Assembly (NCBI GenBank): GCA_017472105.1
Contig: JAFUQY010000199.1
Span: 1 to 5,229, forward strand
Direction of reading: 5' to 3'
Source of the DNA: Clostridia bacterium
GTDB taxonomy: Bacteria; Bacillota_A; Clostridia; Oscillospirales; CAG-272
DNA length: 5,229 bases
The translations under genes and the position numbers were made by a program. A model generated the notes under the pieces. The model saw only the letters and a program-made list of their open reading frames with translations, ran no database searches and was not told the DNA's origin. Positions 1 through 4,299 of this stretch are shown here, piece after piece. The first letter of the stretch is position 1. Each line of letters begins with the position of its first letter.

Positions 1-324
1 AACCGACCACAGCGCGAACAGTCCGGCGAGGGAATATCCGGCAATCGTGCGGCACTTCACGGGATATCCGAGGGATTTTTCGATCTCAGGAATCCTGTCA
101 AGCAGAGCTGCAAGATGCACCGGTGCGCCGCCCGTGAAATCCCCGCCCCGGAAGACACGATCCGCCTGCCACGGGGACAGATCCCGGTTCCAGTCCGCGT
201 CGGTCACGGCAATCAGAGTCACGCCGGTGCCTTTCAGCAGATTCCACAGTTCCGACGTGTCATTTTCGTGAATCCATACAACGTGTCCGGCGGGATTCTC
301 CGGCTTACAGACTTTGATTTCCAT
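1..324 (-). CDS. Putative alpha/beta-hydrolase esterase, N-terminal part (runs off the window at base 1)
   Basis: The 108 visible residues begin at an ATG (324-322) and stay open to base 1, so the C-terminal part, which should carry the acidic and histidine members of the triad, is missing. Residues 94-101 read IAGYSLAG, a GxSxxG nucleophile elbow with Ser98 as the likely nucleophile, followed by a hydrophobic helix (LFALWSV). The earlier stretch DWNRDLSPW (44-52) with RGGDFTGGA (59-67) is a pattern I associate with small cytosolic esterase-like proteins of Clostridia. There is no signal peptide. The start lies inside the end of the Nudix gene: the two overlap by 20 bases in different frames, and an AGGG ribosome site (334-331) sits 6 bases before the ATG, so translation is probably coupled. 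The substrate cannot be told. The fold is fairly sure, the specificity unknown. Confidence 0.72.
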   Translation of the reverse strand, partial: MEIKVCKPENPAGHVVWIHENDTSELWNLLKGTGVTLIAVTDADWNRDLSPWQADRVFRGGDFTGGAPVHLAALLDRIPEIEKSLGYPVKCRTIAGYSLAGLFALWSV

Positions 325-715
325 ATTCTTCCCTGATTTTTTCGAGAATTTCGACGTCTGCCGGGCAGAAATCGTAGTTTCCGATCTCGTCCGGGGTGAT
401 CCATGCGATGGCTTCGTGTTCAAGCAGCTTCGGTTCACCTTCGGCAATCGTGCAGTGATACAGCGTCAGGTGCACGGTCAGATCGGGATACACGTGCGTC
501 ACATCGGTGAAAACCGCGCCCGGCGTGACGGTGATATCCAGCTCTTCCCTGCACTCCCGAACGAGAGCTTCTTCCCCGGTCTCACCCGGTTCGGTTTTGC
601 CGCCGACGAACTCCCACAGAAGCCCTCTCGCCTTGTGTGCCGGACGCTGACAGATCATGAATCTGCCTTCCCGCCAGACGAGCGCCGCGACAACTTCGGT
701 AATTTTTCTTTCCAT
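305..715 (-). CDS. Nudix hydrolase, NudG/MutT-like (deoxy)nucleoside triphosphate pyrophosphohydrolase
   Basis: This complete 136-residue protein is a typical single-domain Nudix enzyme, which cleaves nucleoside diphosphate-X compounds with Mg2+ or Mn2+. The Nudix box spans residues 39-61: Gly39, Glu45, then R53-E54 and the metal-binding E57-E58. The box Gly near the end is Asp60 (REELDI). The run QRPAHKARGLLWEFVGGK (23-40) and the late CPADVEILEKI resemble E. coli NudG and MutT, which act on oxidised or modified dNTPs and, by published work, on ppGpp. EFVGG replaces the EFPGG of MutT. The start is an ATG 18 bases after the alarmone synthetase stop, with AGGAA (729-725) as ribosome site. The 3' end overlaps the esterase gene by 20 bases. 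The family is certain; the substrate is an inference between nucleotide-pool cleaning and alarmone turnover. Confidence 0.9.
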   Translation of the reverse strand: MERKITEVVAALVWREGRFMICQRPAHKARGLLWEFVGGKTEPGETGEEALVRECREELDITVTPGAVFTDVTHVYPDLTVHLTLYHCTIAEGEPKLLEHEAIAWITPDEIGNYDFCPADVEILEKIREEYGNQSL

Positions 716-733
716 TTATGTATGTTCCTGTGA

Positions 734-1393
734 TTATATTTTCTGAATCTTTTTGTAGATTTCCTGCATTTTCCGGTCGATCTCCGCGATATCCGCCGCG
801 CATGTGAGCATTTCGCTGATGATGCCGTCGGGAATTTGCTTGTCCGATTTGTAGCGCAGGTCGTGCTCCAGACTTGCCCAGAAGTCCATGCCGACCGTGC
901 GGATCTGCACTTCCACCGCTACAAATTCCGTCTTGTCGGAGAGGTACACCGGGATTTCCACATCGAGATGCAGACTCCGGTAGCCGTTGTAGTTCGGACG
1001 CGAAATGTAGTCCTGCCGGCTGATCAGATTCACATCGGACTGACGGAGCAGCATATCCGCGACCGCATACACGTCGTCAATGTAGTGGCAGACCACGCGC
1101 ACGCCCGCGATGTCGTTGATGTTTTTCTTCGCCGACTCCAGAGACACGTCCTTGCCGCGCTGAATGAGCTTTTTCACGATGCTCGAAGTCGATTTGAGCC
1201 GGGATCCGATGTGGTGGATGGGACTGCGCTCGTATTTCACGCGGAATTCGTCGTTGAGAATTTCAAATTTGCTGGTGAGCTGGCTGATTGCCGCATTGTA
1301 GAGATGCTCCATTTCCGCAAGCTCGCGGTAGTCCCGGAACAGCTCGTTCAGGCCGCCCATCGACTGCTCCATGATGTTTTCGTTCTTTTCCAA
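734..1393 (-). CDS. relP: Small alarmone synthetase (GTP pyrophosphokinase, RelP/YwaC type)
   Basis: This 219-residue protein is a stand-alone (p)ppGpp synthetase that moves pyrophosphate from ATP to the 3' hydroxyl of GDP or GTP in the cytosol. Hallmarks in order: SPIHHIGSRLKS (57-68), NDIAGVRVVC (93-102, with the metal-binding Asp94), NGYRSLHLDVE (136-146), VEVQIRT (160-166, with Glu161), and MDFWASLEHDLRYK (169-182). There is no HD hydrolase, TGS or ACT domain, and the length fits the roughly 210-residue SAS class. From memory it is closer to B. subtilis YwaC (the AMDFWASLEH and SRVKS motifs) than to YjbM. The start is TTG (1393-1391), chosen because AGGGTG (1406-1401) lies 7 bases upstream; the in-frame ATG seven codons later has no such site. 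It heads a set with the Nudix and esterase genes. No promoter is visible directly upstream. Confidence 0.93.
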   Translation of the reverse strand: MEKNENIMEQSMGGLNELFRDYRELAEMEHLYNAAISQLTSKFEILNDEFRVKYERSPIHHIGSRLKSTSSIVKKLIQRGKDVSLESAKKNINDIAGVRVVCHYIDDVYAVADMLLRQSDVNLISRQDYISRPNYNGYRSLHLDVEIPVYLSDKTEFVAVEVQIRTVGMDFWASLEHDLRYKSDKQIPDGIISEMLTCAADIAEIDRKMQEIYKKIQKI

Positions 1394-1400
1394 ATCGTAT

Positions 1401-1406
1401 CACCCT
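1401..1406 (-). promoter_or_regulatory. Ribosome binding site selecting a TTG start for the alarmone synthetase
   Basis: AGGGTG on the minus strand, followed by 7 bases and then TTG. The next in-frame ATG (1372-1370) is preceded by GAAAACATC without a Shine-Dalgarno match, so TTG is the better start. A TTG start usually lowers translation, which fits an enzyme made in small amounts. Confidence 0.7.
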
Positions 1407-1424
1407 GTTTTCTGATGCTGATTG

Positions 1425-1480
1425 CTTTTTCGCAAAAACGTCCGCCGAGCCGAAACCCGACGGAGTTCTGCGTGAAAAAG
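1425..1480 (-). terminator. Intrinsic terminator within a longer near-continuous hairpin
   Basis: Directly after the stop of the upstream gene, the minus strand has a 9-bp stem (1464-1456 with 1449-1441, including two G-U pairs), a TTTCGG loop, then CG and five T (1438-1434). That is a plausible Rho-independent terminator. The flanks also pair: CGCAGAAC (1472-1465) with most of 1439-1431, then CTTTTT (1480-1475) with AAAAAG (1430-1425). The full inverted repeat is therefore about 56 bases with small bulges, and in the long form the T-tract is itself base-paired. Confidence 0.65.
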
Positions 1481-2233
1481 TCACATAAATTTCTTGAGGT
1501 AGTCCGCCGCCATCTTGACGGAATCAAAGGGATCACCCGGCCAGGAGTCCTGCTCGACAACGTAGTGCTTGACGCCTGCCTGAGCCGCGGTTTCGAGCAC
1601 GCCTTCCCACCAGATATTGCCGCTGCCGACTTCGGTGATGAAGGGACCGTTCTGATTTCTGCCCATGTCCTTGAGATGGAGGATGTCGATGCGTCCCGCC
1701 AGCTTTTCGATCCAGTGACGGACATCGCCGCCGCCGTGCTGTACCCAGTAGGTATCGAGAACGAAGGAGGTCTTCACGGGATCCAGTCCTTCGACGAGCA
1801 TATCCATCGTGGTTCTGCCGTTTTCAAGCTTCATGAATTCGTGGCTGTGGTTATGGTAGGTGAACTTGAAGCCGTGCGGGTAGATTTTGTCGGCGAGTGC
1901 GTTTGCCTTTTCGATGAACGCTTCCACTGCCGCTGCGTCTGCGGGATGGAATCCGCCGATCCCCATGTTGGTTGTGCCGAGAGCGCGGTGATTTGCCATC
2001 GCCAGCTCGGTGTCGTTCACCATCAGACCGAAGTCGTCGTGGGTGCCGCAGATTTCGATGCCTTCTTCCGCCGCGATTCTGCCGTATTCTTCATACGGAA
2101 TCGCACATCCGGCAGTCTGACCGACGGTGAAGCCCATTTCGCGGATGCGCTTGAAGCTCTCGCGGATGTCGTCGGCGTTTCCCATGGTGTTGCGGATGGT
2201 GTAAAGCTGTAAGCCGAGTTTTTCGAGTTTCAT
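1481..2233 (-). CDS. Sugar phosphate isomerase/epimerase family protein (xylose-isomerase-like TIM barrel), 250 aa
   Basis: This complete protein opens with LGLQLYTIR (6-14), the usual first strand of the IolE/AP-endonuclease-2-like TIM barrels that isomerise or epimerise sugars, inositols or keto-sugars with a divalent metal. Likely metal and active-site residues are in FTYHNHSHEF (124-133), VLDTYWVQHGGGD (158-170, Asp160 and His166), ILHLKDM (184-190), the GSGNIWW segment (203-209) and VEQDSW (226-231, Glu227). No signal peptide or membrane segment is seen. The ATG (2233-2231) has AGGGAG five bases upstream, and its own promoter lies at 2305-2277, so it need not depend on the neighbouring TIM-barrel gene. 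The substrate cannot be read from sequence; there is no kinase, transporter or dehydrogenase in view to name a pathway. Confidence 0.88.
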   Translation of the reverse strand: MKLEKLGLQLYTIRNTMGNADDIRESFKRIREMGFTVGQTAGCAIPYEEYGRIAAEEGIEICGTHDDFGLMVNDTELAMANHRALGTTNMGIGGFHPADAAAVEAFIEKANALADKIYPHGFKFTYHNHSHEFMKLENGRTTMDMLVEGLDPVKTSFVLDTYWVQHGGGDVRHWIEKLAGRIDILHLKDMGRNQNGPFITEVGSGNIWWEGVLETAAQAGVKHYVVEQDSWPGDPFDSVKMAADYLKKFM

Positions 2234-2276
2234 ATTGTCTCCCTTTCTGTTCGTGCAAAAGGATTTCTCTGGTGTT

Positions 2277-2305
2277 ATTGTACTATAATTGCATCCGGAT
2301 TACAA
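2277..2305 (-). promoter_or_regulatory. Sigma-A-type promoter of the 250-aa TIM-barrel gene
   Basis: On the minus strand TTGTAA (2305-2300, 4 of 6 matches to TTGACA) is followed by a 17-base spacer and TACAAT (2282-2277, 5 of 6 matches to TATAAT). Transcription would start near 2270, leaving a leader of roughly 37 bases before the ATG at 2233. No convincing terminator separates it from the gene upstream, so read-through is also possible. Confidence 0.72.
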
Positions 2306-2306
2306 T
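2288..2306. promoter_or_regulatory. Candidate operator palindrome over the -35 and spacer
   Basis: On the plus strand ATTGCATCCGGATTACAAT has a perfect core, ATCCGGAT (2293-2300), with ATTG and CAAT arms spaced asymmetrically by one base. It covers the -35 box and most of the spacer, where a repressor would block polymerase. No binding protein is identified, and a short palindrome can arise by chance. Confidence 0.35.
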
Positions 2307-2337
2307 AGGATTCGGAAAATTTGATGAAAAATTCCGT

Positions 2338-3234
2338 TTATCCGACGGTGGGAATCCGTGCTCTTTCCACCTTGTCCGCCAGATGCTTCGCGAGATCCGC
2401 CATGTATTTCAGCGCGGTCGGAATGAATTCGTCGTCGTATCCACCGAGGTGTCCGTTGGTTTCGTAGGTGAAGTAGCCCTGATAGTCGATCTCACCGAGT
2501 GCACGGGTGACTTCGTTCCAGTTGATGATGCCTTCGTACGGGAGTCTGTGCTGGTCGTTGCGGTAGTCGTTGTCGTGAACGTGCAGCGCTTTGAGCCGGT
2601 CGTGACCCAGTCCGCGGATGAAGTCCCACGGCTCGTCCTTCTGCTGGATGACGGCGACATGTCCGATATCGAGGCAGGCAACCGCCCACGGACTGTTCAG
2701 CGTATCGACGTAGCGGATGAAATCGTACAGACGGGAGCAGGTGTCATCAATGATGAACTTCCGCCGCACATCCACCTGGAACATGTTTTCCACACCGATC
2801 TTCACGCCCGCAGCCTGTGCCGTCGGAAGGAGCTTGCCGTAGTATTCCATGTTCTTTTCAAACATTTCGTCCTCATGTCCGAGGAAGACGGGATGATGGT
2901 ACGGATGAACTACTGCGACTTCCGCGCCGAAAATACCGGAGATTTCCAGCGTCCGGTTCAGAATCGGGTACAGGTTCTCGCTCTTTTCCCAGATATCCAG
3001 CGGATACTTGAAGGGCGCGTGGGTCTGATTGATCGGGATTCCCGCCTTGTCCGCCGCAGCCCGGATTTCCTGTGCCTTCTTTTCATAGCCGAGCTGGTTC
3101 AGTGCGGATTCCATCGAGGTCATCTCGTCCAGTCCCACGTCCACTGCGTCAAATCCGGCGTCCTTCAGCAGTGCAAAGCCTTTCTCATACCCGAAACGTG
3201 TGAGGATGTATCTTCCGTTTGTCGAAATTTTCAT
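2338..3234 (-). CDS. Sugar phosphate isomerase/epimerase family protein (xylose-isomerase-like TIM barrel), 298 aa
   Basis: This complete TIM-barrel protein belongs to the xylose-isomerase-like superfamily. The expected metal-binding ends of the strands can be read: VENMF (148-152, Glu149), LDIGH (188-192, Asp189 and His192), ALHVHDND (216-223, His218 and His220) and YETNG (257-261, Glu258). Upstream, THAPF (71-75) and VVHPYHH (108-114) are typical substrate-pocket strands. The reaction is likely isomerisation or epimerisation of a sugar or sugar phosphate; the substrate is unknown. The ATG at 3234 was chosen because AAAGGAG lies 7 bases upstream and a near-consensus promoter sits at 3302-3274. 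A 37-codon upstream extension would run through that promoter and the preceding terminator, so it is not real. It is only a distant relative of the 250-residue neighbour, not a recent duplicate. Confidence 0.9.
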   Translation of the reverse strand: MKISTNGRYILTRFGYEKGFALLKDAGFDAVDVGLDEMTSMESALNQLGYEKKAQEIRAAADKAGIPINQTHAPFKYPLDIWEKSENLYPILNRTLEISGIFGAEVAVVHPYHHPVFLGHEDEMFEKNMEYYGKLLPTAQAAGVKIGVENMFQVDVRRKFIIDDTCSRLYDFIRYVDTLNSPWAVACLDIGHVAVIQQKDEPWDFIRGLGHDRLKALHVHDNDYRNDQHRLPYEGIINWNEVTRALGEIDYQGYFTYETNGHLGGYDDEFIPTALKYMADLAKHLADKVERARIPTVG

Positions 3235-3273
3235 ATGCGTTCTCCTTTGCGTGATGCATTTGTGTCTGTATCT

Positions 3274-3302
3274 GTTATACCGCATTTTTCGGGTGATGTC
3301 AA
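3274..3302 (-). promoter_or_regulatory. Strong sigma-A promoter of the 298-aa TIM-barrel gene
   Basis: On the minus strand a perfect TTGACA (3302-3297), a 17-base spacer and TATAAC (3279-3274, 5 of 6). The start point should be near 3267, giving a leader of about 33 bases. The -35 box begins about ten bases after the T-run of the preceding terminator. The spacer shares TCACCCG and CGG, at identical positions, with the promoter of the XRE gene. Confidence 0.87.
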
Positions 3303-3311
3303 TAGATCGGC

Positions 3312-3352
3312 GAAAAAACAGGACGCGAATCTGTCCGGAAAACACGTCCTGT
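3312..3352 (-). terminator. Strong intrinsic terminator of the XRE regulator gene
   Basis: On the minus strand ACAGGACGTG (3352-3343) pairs with CGCGTCCTGT (3327-3318) to form a 10-bp stem with one G-U pair. The 15-base loop contains the small palindrome TCCGGA. A run of six T (3318-3313) follows at once. It lies 8 bases after the XRE stop codon and isolates that gene from the next promoter. Confidence 0.92.
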
Positions 3353-3360
3353 CTGTGATT

Positions 3361-4173
3361 CTATTTCATCCAAAGGCTGTTGTAGGAGCCGCGGTAGTTG
3401 TAGTAGTGCTGTTCGTGATCCGCCATCAGCTTTGCGGTCTTCAGAATCATCAGCACATACATCACCCATTCGCCGGAGTCAAGGGAGTACATCTTCAGAG
3501 GCATATCCTCGTCCACCATCACGTCCTTGGGGTAATTGACATGAATGTCCGTCAGCTTTTCCAGTGCATCCTCCGCTTCTTCCCGGGAGATGCCGCACTT
3601 TTTTGACGCATATGCCGCCGTGAGAAATTCCGTGGGATGCTCGGTTTCGTAGGCGAATACCTTCCGCACCGGCTCTTCCGCGAGAACCGCAAGCACCCGT
3701 CCGATCGCCTCACCGGTGAGTCCGTCCGCTTTCGGTTTTCCGCGGTGGATCAGACCGATTTCCGCCGTCGCGATCACTGCCCCGCCTTCGTTGGAAAAGG
3801 TTGCCGTCTTGACGCCGTGGTCCGACTCGAGATATGCCTTCATCCTCGCGTTTTCTTCGCCGATGTCCTTGCCGCTCACGGTACTCACCCAACCGCGATT
3901 GGTCAGGTCAATGACGGAATCGTAGAGCATTTCCGGGATTTTGTCGTAATCCACCGGTTCGCATGCCGGTTCCGGCTTTTTTCCGCCGTAGAGCTCGTCC
4001 ACGGTCACGCCGAAGCAGCCTGCGATTGTGGGTAAGAGCATGATATCCGGCATCGTGGTTTCATTCTCCCACTTGGAGACGGACTGTGCCGATACGCAGA
4101 GGTGCTCCGCGAGCTGTTCCTGCGTCATGCCGCTGTCCCTGCGAAGCTGTGCGATATTCTTTCCGATTGTCAT
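3361..4173 (-). CDS. XRE-family helix-turn-helix transcriptional regulator with an unassigned C-terminal region
   Basis: This 270-residue protein has an N-terminal Cro/C1-type DNA-binding domain (about 3-62): IGKNIAQLRRDSGMTQEQLA, then the turn and recognition helix VSAQSVSKWEN (27-37), ending in the usual VTVDELYGG (56-64). The remaining roughly 200 residues are not a domain I can name. Within them, residues 180-210 (AYASKKCGISREEAEDALEKL) look like a second, winged-helix-type HTH, and the tail is rich in Tyr and His (DHEQHYYNYRGSY, 252-264). No membrane segment is seen. The start was set at the ATG 4173-4171 because GGAGGA lies 7 bases upstream; an ATG five codons earlier overlaps that ribosome site. 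It has its own promoter and a strong terminator, so it is monocistronic. An inverted repeat around its -10 box suggests autoregulation. Targets are unknown. Confidence 0.87.
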   Translation of the reverse strand: MTIGKNIAQLRRDSGMTQEQLAEHLCVSAQSVSKWENETTMPDIMLLPTIAGCFGVTVDELYGGKKPEPACEPVDYDKIPEMLYDSVIDLTNRGWVSTVSGKDIGEENARMKAYLESDHGVKTATFSNEGGAVIATAEIGLIHRGKPKADGLTGEAIGRVLAVLAEEPVRKVFAYETEHPTEFLTAAYASKKCGISREEAEDALEKLTDIHVNYPKDVMVDEDMPLKMYSLDSGEWVMYVLMILKTAKLMADHEQHYYNYRGSYNSLWMK

Positions 4174-4180
4174 GATGCTG

Positions 4181-4186
4181 TCCTCC
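4181..4186 (-). promoter_or_regulatory. Ribosome binding site fixing the XRE gene start
   Basis: GGAGGA on the minus strand with 7 bases to the ATG at 4173. The alternative ATG at 4188 has its G inside this site and no Shine-Dalgarno of its own, so it is rejected as the start. Confidence 0.8.
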
Positions 4187-4204
4187 ATTTTTGAAAATTC
4201 ATGT

Positions 4205-4242
4205 GATTTCCGGATCCGATGGCATCATTGTACCGGAAAATC
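4205..4242. repeat. Inverted repeat flanking the XRE -10 box (candidate operator)
   Basis: On the plus strand GATTTCCGG (4205-4213) is matched in inverted orientation by CCGGAAAATC (4233-4242), with one extra A, over a 19-base centre. The centre holds the -10 box and the predicted start point. The arms are two turns of helix apart (28-29 bases centre to centre is nearer 2.7 turns), so either two half-sites or a looped dimer could be imagined. Autoregulation by the XRE protein is an inference. Confidence 0.45.
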
Positions 4243-4255
4243 CGGGTGAAATCCA
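4227..4255 (-). promoter_or_regulatory. Probable sigma-A promoter of the XRE gene
   Basis: On the minus strand TACAAT (4232-4227, 5 of 6) is preceded by a 17-base spacer and a poor -35, TGGATT (4255-4250, 3 of 6). The start point would be near 4220, about 46 bases before the ATG. The weak -35 suggests modest or activator-assisted expression. The spacer shares TCACCCG and CGG with the 298-aa TIM-barrel promoter. Confidence 0.6.
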
Positions 4256-4274
4256 TGGATCAGACGGACAGTTT

Positions 4275-4291
4275 CCCGCAGAAACGGCGGG
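4275..4291 (-). terminator. Weak hairpin after pepT, without a T-run
   Basis: CCCGC and GCGGG on the minus strand form a 5-bp GC stem with a 7-base loop, 8 bases after the pepT stop. It is followed by AAACTGTCC and not by a T-tract, so it is at best a poor or Rho-assisted terminator, or a 3'-end stabilising stem. Confidence 0.25.
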
Positions 4292-4299
4292 GCATCCGC

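Noticed and set aside
47..336. Short plus-strand frames opposite the esterase gene
   Set aside because: The minus strand here encodes a coherent hydrolase with a nucleophile elbow and coupled ribosome site; the plus-strand products have no family features.
305..1393. A toxic-SAS toxin-antitoxin pair (alarmone synthetase toxin with a downstream antitoxin)
   Set aside because: The synthetase is of the housekeeping YwaC/RelP type by its motifs, and the partner is an ordinary NudG/MutT-like Nudix enzyme, not a known toxSAS antitoxin. The idea is not excluded, but nothing in the sequence favours it.
836..2212. A 458-codon open frame on the plus strand, antisense to relP and the 250-aa TIM-barrel gene
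   Set aside because: It spans two recognised genes plus their intergenic hairpin, its translation resembles no protein family, and its length follows from the codon bias of the opposite strand.
2313..2336. CGGAA...TTCCG hairpin after the 298-aa TIM-barrel gene as a terminator
   Set aside because: The stem is only 5 bp with a large AT-rich loop and no T-run follows, so it does not qualify as an intrinsic terminator.
3235..3345. N-terminal extension of the 298-aa TIM-barrel protein by 37 codons
   Set aside because: It would be translated through a strong terminator and the gene's own promoter; the ATG at 3234 has an ideal ribosome site and fits the fold's first strand.
2272..3606. A 444-codon open frame on the plus strand
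   Set aside because: It crosses two genes, a promoter and a terminator of the minus strand, and the product is rich in Val, His and Arg runs with no recognisable domain, as expected for a shadow frame.
4174..4188. Upstream ATG for the XRE gene (MEDSI extension)
   Set aside because: Its codons contain the GGAGGA ribosome site that serves the ATG at 4173, and it has no site of its own.
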